Assembly (NCBI RefSeq): GCF_000348745.1
Contig: NC_020812.1
Location: forward strand, 2,179,444 to 2,243,443
Length of the DNA: 64,000 nt
Source of the DNA: Micavibrio aeruginosavorus EPB
Lineage (GTDB): Bacteria > Pseudomonadota > Alphaproteobacteria > Micavibrionales > Micavibrionaceae
Direction: 5' to 3'
Below are positions 1-7,795 of the stretch, in pieces. Both the position numbers and the translations under genes were made by a program. The notes beneath the pieces are model-generated. The model did no database searches, was not told where the DNA came from, and was given only the letters and a program-made list of their open reading frames with translations. Position 1 is the stretch's first letter, and each line of letters opens with the position of its first letter.

Positions 1-543
1 GGGCGGGCCAAAGACCGTCATATTGCCAACGCCCTGCACACGGCTGAGAGGATCGACCAGCCTTGAATTCACATAGTCGCCAATCTCCTCCTGCGTCATT
101 TCGCCGTTATCAGAATAGAAGGAAATCACCATCAAGAAGCCGGACTGGCCCTTCGACACCGTAATGCCTTGGCGCTGCACTTCTTCAGGAAATAGCGCCA
201 TCGCTGCCTGCAGCTTGTTTTGCACCTGTACCTGTGCGGTGTCTGGGTCGGCTTCAGGTTCGAAGGTCAGCGTCACGCCGACATTGCCGGAGGAGTCGCT
301 TGATGAGGAAAAGTAGCGAAGGTAATCGATGCCCGTCAGGCGCTGCTCAATAACCTGTGTCACGCTGTTTTCCAGCGTTTCAGCAGATGCACCGGGATAC
401 GATGCGCTGATTGAGACCGTAGGTGGAGCGATTTGTGGATATTGTTCAATGGGCAGGGTGAATATCGATAGTAACCCGCCCAGCATGATCAGGATCGAAA
501 TAACCCATGCAAAAACGGGACGATCAATAAAAAACTGGGCCAT
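1..543 (-). CDS. RND multidrug efflux permease, AcrB/HAE1 type (partial)
   Basis: This is the first 181 codons of an inner-membrane RND permease; the rest lies beyond the left edge. Reading the minus strand from the ATG at 541-543 gives [17 protein letters not shown], the typical start of AcrB-like proteins, with the first transmembrane helix at about residues 10-28. The conserved porter-domain stretch follows ([20 protein letters not shown], then [10 protein letters not shown]), with an open frame to position 1. The family exports drugs and detergents using the proton gradient, as a trimer with an adaptor and an outer-membrane channel. The gene starts 6 nt after the stop of the adaptor gene, so the two form one operon. 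The family is certain; the substrate is unknown. Confidence 0.95.
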   Translation of the reverse strand, partial: MAQFFIDRPVFAWVISILIMLGGLLSIFTLPIEQYPQIAPPTVSISASYPGASAETLENSVTQVIEQRLTGIDYLRYFSSSSDSSGNVGVTLTFEPEADPDTAQVQVQNKLQAAMALFPEEVQRQGITVSKGQSGFLMVISFYSDNGEMTQEEIGDYVNSRLVDPLSRVQGVGNMTVFGPP

Positions 544-549
544 GATCTT

Positions 550-1716
550 TTAATCCTGCTTCTTGTTAAGGGTGGCTGTAGATTGCTCTACCGCTTTCAC
601 GGCGGTGTCGGGCTTGAGTTTTTGCCCACCCTCAACGACCACGCGATCTCCAGCGCTCAGGCCTTCCGCAACTAGCCAGCGATCCCCGACCACCCGCGAC
701 ACAGTAATGGGACGGATTTGTGCCTTATCGTCCTCGCCAATGCGCCAGACAGTCGTGGAGCCATCGGCATTGCGGGTTACGGCCTGCTGCGATACCAGAA
801 TGGCATCAGCCTTTTGAGCCTGCGTCACACGCGCTTTCACAAACAAGCCCGGCAACAGATCGATTTTCGGATTCTCAAACAGGATGCGCAGTTGCACCGT
901 CCCCGTTCCCTGATCGACGGTCACATCGGCAAATTGCAGAAGACCTTGTTCGCTGTAGGGTTCGCTTTCCCCCTCAATGGTCAGTGTGGCGGAGGCCTGC
1001 GCTGATGCCGAACCGCCATTTTCAAGAAAACGCTGCATCCGGCGCAGATCTGCGACCGATTGAGTAACGTCTACGTAAATTTTGTCCAGTTGCTGCACAA
1101 CAGCCAGCGGCGCGGCCTGTTCTGCCGTAACCAGCGCACCTTCTGTCACTGAGGATTTACCAATGCGGCCAGAGATGGGAGAAAACACTTTTGTGTAATC
1201 CAGATTGATCTTGGCCCTTGCAACGGCGGCTTTGGCAATCGCTACATCGGCCTTGCTCTGCTGCAGGGTGGCAACGATATCGTCGTATTCCTGCTTACTC
1301 ACACCGCCAATCTTTACCAGCTCGGCGTAACGCGCGGTCTTGGCCTCTGTGGATTTGATATTGGCCTCGGCCTTCTCCAAGTCAGCCATCGCGCTATCAT
1401 AGGTCGCCTTATAGGGAGCCGGGTCAATCTGGTAAAGCTGCTGGCCTTCCTTAACGTCACTGCCTTCCTCAAATAGGCGCTTGGTCACGATGCCGCTGAC
1501 CTGTGGGCGAATTTCCGCAATCTTGAACGCCTGCGTCCGGCCCGGCAGCTCCTGATACAGATCAATGTTTTCTGGCTTAAGTGTCACGACAGCAACGTCA
1601 ACGACCCGCGCCGCCGATTGCTGCGCTGTTTTCTGGCCTTTGTCATCTGAGGGCCACCAGATATAAGCCCCAACGCCCACCAGCAGCATCATGGCTACGA
1701 TTGCCAGTTTCTTCAT
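550..1716 (-). CDS. RND efflux periplasmic adaptor (MFP/HlyD family)
   Basis: This 388-residue membrane fusion protein bridges an RND permease and an outer-membrane channel. The N-terminus has a short hydrophobic signal or anchor (about residues 4-22). A beta-barrel/lipoyl half (PQVSGIVTKRLFEEGSDVKEG), a coiled-coil hairpin around 100-165, and the second lipoyl half (VFSPISGRIGKSSVTEGALV) follow, then the C-terminal barrel. Length and order are normal for AcrA/MexA-like proteins. It is followed 6 nt later by the permease gene. Its upstream region holds an ATTATTTCATG half-palindrome also present, in fuller form, upstream of the mipA-like gene at 35.4-36.2 kb, so the two may share a regulator. 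Confidence 0.95.
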   Translation of the reverse strand: MKKLAIVAMMLLVGVGAYIWWPSDDKGQKTAQQSAARVVDVAVVTLKPENIDLYQELPGRTQAFKIAEIRPQVSGIVTKRLFEEGSDVKEGQQLYQIDPAPYKATYDSAMADLEKAEANIKSTEAKTARYAELVKIGGVSKQEYDDIVATLQQSKADVAIAKAAVARAKINLDYTKVFSPISGRIGKSSVTEGALVTAEQAAPLAVVQQLDKIYVDVTQSVADLRRMQRFLENGGSASAQASATLTIEGESEPYSEQGLLQFADVTVDQGTGTVQLRILFENPKIDLLPGLFVKARVTQAQKADAILVSQQAVTRNADGSTTVWRIGEDDKAQIRPITVSRVVGDRWLVAEGLSAGDRVVVEGGQKLKPDTAVKAVEQSTATLNKKQD

Positions 1717-1784
1717 CGGGGACGCACTCCTCGTTAAGTGATTGAAATGCCAAAAATAGCGACATTATTTAATGTTGTAAATGT

Positions 1785-1811
1785 ATTATTTCATGTTTAT
1801 CATTAAAAAAC
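1785..1811. promoter_or_regulatory. Putative operator upstream of the efflux adaptor gene
   Basis: ATTATTTCATG, spacer TTTAT, then CATTAAAAAAC. The left arm and spacer are identical to a perfect 11-bp inverted repeat at 36277-36303; the right arm here matches 8 of 11 positions. It lies in AT-rich DNA about 70-95 nt upstream of the adaptor start. Reading it as a regulator binding site is inference. Confidence 0.45.
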
Positions 1812-1816
1812 ACATA

Positions 1817-1845
1817 AAAAAAGACCCCGCGTTGGTGGGGTCTCA
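1817..1845 (-). terminator. Rho-independent terminator at the left end of the phage transcript
   Basis: On the minus strand GAGACCCC, a short loop and GGGGTCTC-type pairing (AGACCCC/GGGGTCT) are followed by seven T. It sits just after the PAS-like small gene and would stop the leftward phage transcript before the efflux operon promoter. Confidence 0.8.
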
Positions 1846-1861
1846 ATTTACTGCGTTAAGC

Positions 1862-2080
1862 CTATTCCCTGCCAAATAACTCTGATGTGTTAATGGTTCT
1901 CGACAAACATCTGTGGTTTTTGTCTTTTATCTCATCCAGCGCGTAGCCCAGCGCAGTTAAAAAATTGTCATTTGCCCAGAGGATTTTGCCGTCCCTATCA
2001 AAATGAATCACGGCTCTTGAACGATTGAGAGCTGCAGCAAGCGCTTCATCATCGCTTTTTCTTGTTATATCGAGCATCAT
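1862..2080 (-). pseudogene. Truncated PAS-domain protein (chemoreceptor-like fragment)
   Basis: A 72-residue reading frame with a good ribosome binding site (AAGGAAG) and start. Residues about 17-55 (RAVIHFDRDGKILWANDNFL and ALGYALDEIKDKNH) match the PAS domain of Aer-like and methyl-accepting proteins, which bind a cofactor or ligand and signal. Only the first half of a PAS domain is present. The family normally continues HxMFV after the KNH; here the frame reads HRCLSR. Moving one frame after CACAG gives QMFVENH and then a stop, as expected from loss of one base. It is best read as a decayed fragment or a phage-carried remnant. A functional mini-protein cannot be excluded because the start signals are intact. 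Confidence 0.5.
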
Positions 2081-2179
2081 AAGACTTCCTTCTATTTAAT
2101 TCAGAGGCAGCCATCTGCTTATGAAGACGGATACCAAATTGGTATTATCCTGAAATATTTTTTGGAACAATCCTATAGA

Positions 2180-2389
2180 TCAGTGAAGTTTGCTTTTATA
2201 TGAGTCTTCAATAATATCCGCTGCAGCATTCCAGATATTTTTGATCCAAGGCGACATATAGGTGAAGCGTTGGTATCTATCATCACCTGCAGCCATAAGC
2301 CTTAATTCGGCAGCAATGATTGCGGGGCCATCTGCAACACTATCTAGGCCTGCTTGTAAGGGGGTTCTTTTATCGTCATCATCGGTCAT
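2180..2389 (-). CDS. Small hypothetical protein (69 aa)
   Basis: I do not recognise the family. The start is supported by TTAGGAG 6 nt before the ATG. The product is soluble, acidic at the N-terminus (MTDDDDKR) and has no membrane segment; Trp and aromatic residues cluster at 45-55. It is the first gene after the structured-RNA-like region and the last intact gene of the leftward phage transcript. It could be a late accessory gene. Function unknown. Confidence 0.55.
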   Translation of the reverse strand: MTDDDDKRTPLQAGLDSVADGPAIIAAELRLMAAGDDRYQRFTYMSPWIKNIWNAAADIIEDSYKSKLH

Positions 2390-2410
2390 TACGGTCTCCT
2401 AAAACTAAAC

Positions 2411-2437
2411 GATCACCAGAGACAATCTCTGGTGATC
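2411..2437 (-). terminator. Strong hairpin, terminator-like on the minus strand
   Basis: GATCACCAGAGA, a 3-nt loop, TCTCTGGTGATC: a perfect 12-bp stem. On the minus strand it is followed by GTTTAGTTTT, so it could stop transcripts arriving from the lysis genes. On the plus strand no T-run follows. It directly abuts the large folded element at 2438-2577 and the binding site of the 69-aa gene. Confidence 0.6.
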
Positions 2438-2600
2438 GGGGAGTAGTTACCGTCCGAGAACGGCCAGCGTATTTACGCTAGGCGCTATTGTATTCCGCTG
2501 CTCCCCGACCGTAGTCGAGAGGCAGCATCTGGGTGACGGCTGATGCCATTGCCGTCTCGGAAGGGGTAACTAGCCCCGGATCAGCCTTTTTCGCTGATCC
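2438..2600. ncRNA. Candidate structured RNA element between lysis genes and the phage end
   Basis: This stretch has no plausible coding frame but strong folding potential. GGGG (2438-2441) pairs with CCCC (2574-2577); TAGTTACC (2444-2451) with GGTAACTA (2565-2572); and CCGAGA-A-CGGC (2454-2464) with GCCGTCTCGG (2551-2560, one bulged base). Together they make an interrupted stem of about 22 bp closing an 86-nt interior. Inside are AGCGTA/TACGCT (2466-2479), CGAC/GTCG near 2506-2517 and a GGCA...TGCC hairpin at 2521-2546. A separate hairpin GGATCAGC/GCTGATCC follows at 2578-2600. I cannot assign it to a known RNA family, and the transcribed strand is not clear. Confidence 0.45.
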
Positions 2601-2693
2601 GCATGCATGTTAGCCAATCCAAATAAGTTTAGCAATTAACGAAACGCTGATTATGGCGAATCTCTCACCGATGGGTCGCCCAAGTATACATGC

Positions 2694-2930
2694 TTAAGGG
2701 CAGCTTTCACGGATTTGCGCCCGTAGCACGCCGTAGTCTTGAACAGCCACCGGGAATGCCGCATTGCCTGATGCAGCTTCAATTTCATCCGCTAACTTGT
2801 TTTGAAATTTGCGATCATATTCCTTGATCGGCGGACAGGTGGTTGCCGGGTTAGAATTTGCCCCGGCGCAAGCGGTCAACAAGCTCACTGCGAGTACGGG
2901 GAGCATCCAGCGTTGCACGAAGTTGCGCAT
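2694..2930 (-). CDS. Rz1-like outer-membrane spanin lipoprotein
   Basis: A 78-residue lipoprotein: a signal peptide (about residues 1-20) ends in the lipobox LTAC with the lipidated Cys at 21, followed by a short periplasmic part. It starts inside the preceding Rz-like gene in another frame (80-nt overlap), the nested arrangement typical of Rz/Rz1 pairs. With its partner it spans the periplasm and fuses the inner and outer membranes at the last step of lysis. The binding site GAGG precedes the ATG. The mature part is less proline-rich than lambda Rz1, so the call rests on the lipobox and gene overlap. Confidence 0.75.
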   Translation of the reverse strand: MRNFVQRWMLPVLAVSLLTACAGANSNPATTCPPIKEYDRKFQNKLADEIEAASGNAAFPVAVQDYGVLRAQIRESCP

Positions 2931-3090
2931 TTTTTACCTCGATGATTTTTTTGAGTTGGTCGTTACGTTCAGCACTCCGGCCTGCCTGACGTGCGCCAAG
3001 CAAGACAACCAGAACCGAAAGGCCAGCTGCGCCCCATCCAAGGAGGCGCAGCATATGACCCGACAGCCAATTTTTAAGAATGCTCCCCAT
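2851..3090 (-). CDS. Rz-like inner-membrane spanin
   Basis: A 79-residue protein with an N-terminal transmembrane segment (about residues 14-35, MLRLLGWGAAGLSVLVVLLG) and a charged, helical periplasmic part (ERNDQLKKIIEVKNAQ) expected to form a coiled coil. The ATG at 3088-3090 overlaps the endolysin stop codon as TGATG, so translation is coupled. The overlapping lipoprotein gene (2694-2930) is its partner. The family joins inner and outer membranes during phage lysis. It is shorter than lambda Rz. Confidence 0.75.
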   Translation of the reverse strand: MGSILKNWLSGHMLRLLGWGAAGLSVLVVLLGARQAGRSAERNDQLKKIIEVKNAQLRATLDAPRTRSELVDRLRRGKF

Positions 3091-3749
3091 CAACGAAGCC
3101 CTTTCCGGCGGTCATCGATCCGCGCCCACAGCATGACGCCAATACCAATCAACGTAACCACTAGCAGCAGCCATTTCGCCGCCTCCAAATAGGGAGCAAT
3201 AGCCATCAACGTGGTGGTGGCTGGCTCCAAGGAATCCTGAATGGCTTCGATTCCTCCAGCGCCCAGCGTGCCTGCCGTGGCAACTTGGCCGCCTTTGACC
3301 GTGCGCGAAGTCTGCAGGCTTTTTTGACCCGGCTCCACCCCAGCCAGCACCAGCGCCTTGGTAATTTCAACATCACTGTACGGTTGCTGGCCGTTCTCAT
3401 GCTGGATGATGGCTTCCAGCACAGGCTTCAAATGTTCGAAGCGATGCATGTCCAGCGTTTGTAATGCGGCGAAGCCTGTATGGCGTGCAACCGACTGGAT
3501 ATAAGCCTTTGTATTGTTCTCCACGGCTGGTGCCCAACGCGTGATGATCATCTCAATGGTGCAAAGACCGTATTTATCCTGATAGGTGATGAGCAGTCGA
3601 GCCAAAGCACGGATGCCATAAACGGCGGATTTGAACATGAAAAATTCCCGGTCGTTCTGCTCCTTGGCAAGTCCCTGCCATGGGTCGTTTGAACGGCGGA
3701 TGTTGCCGGGGTTGTTGTTACGGATGCCGCGCGGTTTTTGCGTCGTCAT
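3090..3749 (-). CDS. Phage endolysin, lysozyme-like, with C-terminal membrane anchor
   Basis: A 219-residue protein. The start RGIRNNNPGNIRRSNDPWQG is the signature of a phage/virion lysozyme-like family (related to PRD1 P5-type annotations) that cuts peptidoglycan. The catalytic-type domain covers about 1-125. A linker follows, then one transmembrane segment near 187-207 (AKWLLLVVTLIGIGVMLW) with a basic tail. A C-terminal anchor is unusual for a soluble endolysin and suggests the enzyme is held at the inner membrane until release. A binding site AGGAG precedes the start. It leads the lysis block, with Rz/Rz1 directly after. No separate holin was recognised; the small membrane protein at 3822-4112 is a candidate. 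Confidence 0.8.
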   Translation of the reverse strand: MTTQKPRGIRNNNPGNIRRSNDPWQGLAKEQNDREFFMFKSAVYGIRALARLLITYQDKYGLCTIEMIITRWAPAVENNTKAYIQSVARHTGFAALQTLDMHRFEHLKPVLEAIIQHENGQQPYSDVEITKALVLAGVEPGQKSLQTSRTVKGGQVATAGTLGAGGIEAIQDSLEPATTTLMAIAPYLEAAKWLLLVVTLIGIGVMLWARIDDRRKGLR

Positions 3750-3769
3750 GGTTTTTCTCCTTTGTTGAA

Positions 3770-3798
3770 AATGAAAAAGCCGCCTTGAACGGGCGGCT
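3770..3798 (-). terminator. Terminator between the tail tip and lysis genes
   Basis: On the minus strand AGCCGCC, a 7-nt loop and GGCGGCT are followed by TTTTTCATTTT. It lies between the DUF6127 gene and the endolysin, so lysis genes need either readthrough or their own promoter. Confidence 0.75.
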
Positions 3799-3821
3799 CG
3801 GAAAGCTCGTGTGTGTGATTT

Positions 3822-4112
3822 TTATCGGTGAAAAATACCTCCTTTCGCGGCAATGCCAGCCACCAGTAGGGCAAGAAGCCCGACCGTTACCCAGCGCACC
3901 AGTGTTTGCAAAAATGTCCGCTGCATGATTTTGATAGAGCCTGCAAGATCGCGCAGCGTGCGGATATCATGGGCGGCATTCTCATCGGCAAGGCCGACTT
4001 CCTTCAGGGCTTTTCTTGCGCCCCGACAGGCAGCCTGCTCCAGCAGGGTTTCAAATTCGCTGCGCGGTATGACAATCATGTCCTCCCGCTGCGGTGGTTT
4101 GGCAGCAGACAT
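3822..4112 (-). CDS. DUF6127-like small membrane protein
   Basis: 96 residues. The N-terminal part IVIPRSEFETLLEQAACRGA and the following helix match a family seen after tail genes in alphaproteobacterial phages. One transmembrane helix lies near the C-terminus (about 72-90, WVTVGLLALLVAGIAA). The start is taken at the ATG of MSAAKPPQ because GAAGGAG lies 6-7 nt before it; an earlier in-frame codon lacks a site. Its position between J and the endolysin, and its single helix, make a holin-like or lysis-regulating role possible, but this is inference. Confidence 0.65.
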   Translation of the reverse strand: MSAAKPPQREDMIVIPRSEFETLLEQAACRGARKALKEVGLADENAAHDIRTLRDLAGSIKIMQRTFLQTLVRWVTVGLLALLVAGIAAKGGIFHR

Positions 4113-4132
4113 CACTTTTCTCCTTCTCAAGG

Positions 4133-6388
4133 TTATTGGTCAGCGGTGTGAACGAGTGAATTCTCGACCACCGCCGATATTTCGATGATTTCCCCGCGCG
4201 GGCGGACAGCCAAAACCCGTGCCAATACGCCCCATTGCTCACCGACACCAAAGGAGAAGTGCGTGCGCTCTTCTTCCGTGCCTGTGTAGGGCGTAAAATC
4301 GATTTCCTCCATCAACTGGAGCTGGTAGTCGCTCCCGCCCGCAGAAACCGTCCACGGGCCGCTTAATGAGCCGTCCTTCCGGCGCAGAACGACATAGTGC
4401 GTACCAGTGTCAACAAACGTCACAGGCTCGGACAAGGTCAGGACAGGCTCGGCGTAATCGATTACATCACCGGCTTCTCCCCAGCGCGGCATGTCATGGG
4501 AAATGGCAATCAGGTCGCTATAGGTCGGGATCATACCTTCCAGCTCAGTGCGGAAGGATACAATGCGCCGCCGATAACGGTTGGCCGCCGCCATATACAT
4601 CCCCTCGCGTGTGGCCTGGTCTTTATCGGTGCAACCAAACAAGGAGACTGTGGCAGGCTGTTCGGCGGCGCTATCGGGAAGGCTGGCAATGACTTCGTCC
4701 TGTTTCCAAGTCTTCTGGTTGAAAAACTCGACCTTTACGCTGTCAGCAGTGTCTTCTCCCGGCATGACGAAGTCGATCTTGAAACTGCCTTTGACGATAT
4801 TGCGCGGCGAGAACATGGCCACAGGAAGCGCACGAGACTCATCACGGGCAAAACGAACCAGTCCGCCCTGCAGAAACGGCAGCGTGCGACCGCACCGGGC
4901 GACTTGCGTCAACGCATCCCACACGGTCAGCTTCCGGTCGAAAACGCCGTTGAAGGTATCGCCTCTGGATGTCCACACCGCATCCAGCGCCACCAGTGCC
5001 ATGAGATCAATCCGGCTGTCAGTCAGCTTTGCGCCATAAGTGGCTTTCAAAATATCCGCCAGCGCCCATGCAATCGAACGCGTTGGCTGCAGATCGCTCC
5101 AACCTGTATCGGGATGCCAGCTTTTCAGTTTGCGGGTGGCGATACAATTGACCATGCGTGCTGACCGCTGTGACAAGTTATCGGTCGCCCGCATCTTCAT
5201 GGCCAGCAAGGTCACATTCCCAAAATCCGCTTCACCCACCAGATGCGCTTTCAGCGCGTTCCAGTTGATATCGTTACCAGCGCGGGCCGAATTATCCTTG
5301 CCATTGGTGCGCAAGGCTTGAACTTCATAACGGCCAGCGGGAACCGGATATTTATAGGTGAGCCGGATCGGCGTATTGGTATTGGCTGTATGACTTTCCG
5401 CCGCCAGCGTTGTCCATGCACCCAACGCATTGCCTTCATCATCGATCAGGCGGGCCTGCACCTCCCAAGAGACTGTCCGACTGGCCAGCGATCCGTTGTC
5501 ATTGGCGTAATACAGCCCTTTGGGCATGACCACATCCAGCGCTAGCAGATCTGTTGTGGTTTCGGTGGGGTTGGCGACAAACGGGCCGACCCAATCCCCG
5601 CCATCACCCAGCGCCAACAATTCCTGCCCCGCGATTTCTGCTGCCGTCACCACATCCGTATCCAGCAGCGTAACCATGCCACCGGGCGGTACGATTTCGT
5701 AAGTGATTTCTTGAAACGAAGTGATCGGCGTGTCCTCGATGCGGATTTGCTCGATATCGTATTCACCCTGACCAATGACGTGCAGCTGGTAGAGATACTG
5801 CTCATTTCCGCCAAATTCGGAATATGGCGTGGCACCGAAATCGGGATAGATCACATGGCGGCCATAAACGACCGGGATTGGCTCACCCAGACGCGCCGAA
5901 TTGCCCTGTGCCTGAATGGAATAGGTCGGGCTGGGGCTGGTCGCATTGTAATTACTGATTGCCGAGCTGGGCATCGGCGGCGGGATTAGCGCGTTGACGA
6001 GCACCGACCCTGCCAATGCCACGCCAGCCGTTAATAACGAAACACCCACCGCGCTTGTTACGCCCATGGCTGCCCCTAGTGCTGCGCCTGCGTAAGGTGC
6101 GGCCACCATGATGGCAATGGTCAGCACTGCGCGGAAAATCTTGCCGCCACCACCGCCGCCTTGCGGCAGGGTGATAAAGGAAACAACTGTCTCCTTTTGA
6201 AAAATGACGACAGCCCAATCCTTACGCAAGACAGGTTCCCCATCAACAAGACACAACGTGGGCTTGGAGAACTCTGCAATCCCGCGCTCATTCAGCCACC
6301 CGCGAATTGTCTGACCAATGCGGGGCGTGAAAATGTCCACGTCCTTGTGCAAATAGAACGGATTATAATGGATGGCGATTTGTGCCAT
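4133..6388 (-). CDS. Tail tip / host specificity protein J-like
   Basis: A 751-residue tail tip protein at the position of lambda J (after L-like and K-like genes). An N-terminal hydrophobic, glycine/alanine-rich stretch (about residues 95-145, PQGGGGGGK then helices) precedes the fibronectin/tail-hub part (GNSARLGEPIPVVYGRHVI) shared with J-like proteins. The hub domain runs from about 160 to 650. The start MAQIAIHYNP is preferred over an upstream frame extension because CGGAG lies 9 nt ahead. J-like proteins form the tip of the siphophage tail and contact the cell. It is shorter than lambda J (1132), in line with receptor binding being partly moved to the fibre cassette at 7.3-10 kb. Confidence 0.85.
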   Translation of the reverse strand: MAQIAIHYNPFYLHKDVDIFTPRIGQTIRGWLNERGIAEFSKPTLCLVDGEPVLRKDWAVVIFQKETVVSFITLPQGGGGGGKIFRAVLTIAIMVAAPYAGAALGAAMGVTSAVGVSLLTAGVALAGSVLVNALIPPPMPSSAISNYNATSPSPTYSIQAQGNSARLGEPIPVVYGRHVIYPDFGATPYSEFGGNEQYLYQLHVIGQGEYDIEQIRIEDTPITSFQEITYEIVPPGGMVTLLDTDVVTAAEIAGQELLALGDGGDWVGPFVANPTETTTDLLALDVVMPKGLYYANDNGSLASRTVSWEVQARLIDDEGNALGAWTTLAAESHTANTNTPIRLTYKYPVPAGRYEVQALRTNGKDNSARAGNDINWNALKAHLVGEADFGNVTLLAMKMRATDNLSQRSARMVNCIATRKLKSWHPDTGWSDLQPTRSIAWALADILKATYGAKLTDSRIDLMALVALDAVWTSRGDTFNGVFDRKLTVWDALTQVARCGRTLPFLQGGLVRFARDESRALPVAMFSPRNIVKGSFKIDFVMPGEDTADSVKVEFFNQKTWKQDEVIASLPDSAAEQPATVSLFGCTDKDQATREGMYMAAANRYRRRIVSFRTELEGMIPTYSDLIAISHDMPRWGEAGDVIDYAEPVLTLSEPVTFVDTGTHYVVLRRKDGSLSGPWTVSAGGSDYQLQLMEEIDFTPYTGTEEERTHFSFGVGEQWGVLARVLAVRPRGEIIEISAVVENSLVHTADQ

Positions 6389-6797
6389 GCGCGTGATCTC
6401 CGATGTAACGATAAAAGTTTTCAATTTTCCAACCTGTCGAACTGAGACTGAGAATGTTTTGGAACACCACCCCAGCGCCTTGGATGCAGTGCAGAATTCC
6501 GCCACCATCCACATCTAGCCAAATGCCGACATGAATTGGGTGGCGGGATTGACGCATGAGGGCGATATCGCCTTCTTGAGGTTTGCGGACGGTGTCCCAG
6601 CGCTTGCGTTCCGGGTGCGCATCAATGGTGCGGATCAGTGCTTTAAGGTTGTTTTCCTCCACTGGGATAATTTCCAGCGTTCGCCCGTACAGGCGGCGGT
6701 GAACTTCAACCACCAACCCCCAGCAATCATAAGCATCCGGCCCATCCGAGGCGACGATCCACGGTTTGCCGATATAATCAGTGGCCCAATGTGTCAT
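6363..6797 (-). CDS. NlpC/P60 family tail peptidase (lambda K-like)
   Basis: 144 residues. It has the NlpC/P60 cysteine peptidase pattern: YDCWGLV with Cys near residue 25, then HVGIWLDVDGGGILHC with His near 91. The enzymes cut peptide links in peptidoglycan. In lambda-type phages the K protein works with J and I at the tail tip to open the wall during DNA entry. It overlaps the start of the L-like gene by 4 nt at its 5' end and the J gene by 26 nt at its 3' end, as expected for a coupled tail-tip operon. Confidence 0.85.
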   Translation of the reverse strand: MTHWATDYIGKPWIVASDGPDAYDCWGLVVEVHRRLYGRTLEIIPVEENNLKALIRTIDAHPERKRWDTVRKPQEGDIALMRQSRHPIHVGIWLDVDGGGILHCIQGAGVVFQNILSLSSTGWKIENFYRYIGDHAHGTNRHPL

Positions 6798-7336
6798 CGT
6801 GTCAGTCCTGCGAAGCGTAAGGCGTTGTAGGTTTCAGAGGGGAATGCCTTGTTGCCAACATCGAGCATCCGCGCACGGCCTGTTACCCGTGAGGTATCAG
6901 CGCTGACTTCCGTTAAAACCAGCGTGAACGGCGGCTCCATCTGTGGGCCTTCCAAATCGTCCGACAAATACGGACGGTAAGTGACCTCGATCTTGCTCTG
7001 GCTGTCCGATGCCGCATCCAAGTGCTTGACGATCTCGCGGCTGGCATTATCCAGCGTGATCGAGATTTCCGGCACGGGTGCGGTATCAATCGGCGGCAAT
7101 TCCAGATCAAATCCCATGGCGACAAACGTCACCATAGCCCCAGCATTCAACGGTGCGGCTGCTTCCAGCCGAGCCGTCAAATCCTGATTGTCGCGCACCA
7201 CACGGATGGCAATTGGCTCACCGTCATCATCGACAAATGACGGATGGCGCAATTCCAGCGTATGCAAGATCACAACATCGCTCGGCGCGGAGGCATACGC
7301 CTCGCGCAGAGCATCACTCAGGGATGTGTTGGGCAT
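6794..7336 (-). CDS. DUF1833 tail protein (lambda L-like)
   Basis: About 180 residues from the ATG at 7334-7336 (a TTG start 15 nt earlier is also possible). The sequence contains LSDALREAYASAPSDVVILH and ITLDNASREI, typical of DUF1833, the group that takes the place of minor tail protein L in many alphaproteobacterial siphophages. It precedes the NlpC/P60 gene with a 4-nt overlap. The role is assembly of the tail tip. The lambda L iron-sulfur cysteines are not visible, so equivalence is by position and family only. Confidence 0.8.
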   Translation of the reverse strand: MPNTSLSDALREAYASAPSDVVILHTLELRHPSFVDDDGEPIAIRVVRDNQDLTARLEAAAPLNAGAMVTFVAMGFDLELPPIDTAPVPEISITLDNASREIVKHLDAASDSQSKIEVTYRPYLSDDLEGPQMEPPFTLVLTEVSADTSRVTGRARMLDVGNKAFPSETYNALRFAGLTR

Positions 7337-7338
7337 GA

Positions 7339-7785
7339 CTAGATGTCCCAAGCCTGATCGGTCAGATACTCAACCGCGATCCCATTCAGGAACAAGGCCT
7401 CGATCTCATCCGAGCGCAGGCGAATATCTTGGATCGTTTGCAAAAGTCCATCCGCTTTTTGCAAAAGCTCTGTCTGTTTCTCATCCAGCGTTTTCAGTTT
7501 GCCCAAGAGGTAAATATCAGCCAATGCGTTTTGCTGTTTCCATTGCGGGGCAATGGCGAGAATGCGCCGGGCGGCCTCTTCCTTAATCTGCTTGATCAAC
7601 TGGCTATGCTTATAGATCAGCGCCAGCGCCTCCTCATCAGCTGCAGCCTTGCTCCCTGTCGGATACTCTTGCTTTTCGGCAAAGGCGTAATAATGCCGCC
7701 CATCGATTTCCGCCAGATGAATAGGCGCGACTTCACTTTCGGCAAAGCTCAAGGCCTTGCCGATCACATAGGATCTGATTGTCAT
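7339..7785 (-). CDS. Fibre-cassette protein of unknown function (148 aa)
   Basis: I do not recognise the family. The protein is largely helical after residue 50, with a long coiled-coil-like stretch (about 85-130, LLGKLKTLDEKQTELLQKAD). It follows the RCC1 fibre gene at 10 nt with AAGGAG before its ATG. Small helical proteins directly after a fibre gene are often fibre assembly chaperones; that role is suggested by position only. Confidence 0.7.
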   Translation of the reverse strand: MTIRSYVIGKALSFAESEVAPIHLAEIDGRHYYAFAEKQEYPTGSKAAADEEALALIYKHSQLIKQIKEEAARRILAIAPQWKQQNALADIYLLGKLKTLDEKQTELLQKADGLLQTIQDIRLRSDEIEALFLNGIAVEYLTDQAWDI

Positions 7786-7795
7786 GGTTTTCTCC

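Noticed and set aside
1819-1843. Possible copy of the tRNA-Tyr 3' end (TGGTGGGG) as attL
   Set aside because: It matches only about 8 bases and is part of a terminator hairpin; not a convincing att site.
2438-2577. GGGGAGTAG start resembling the yybP-ykoY manganese riboswitch
   Set aside because: Beyond that 9-mer I could not recognise the other conserved loops, and no plus-strand transporter gene follows. Kept as a candidate RNA only.
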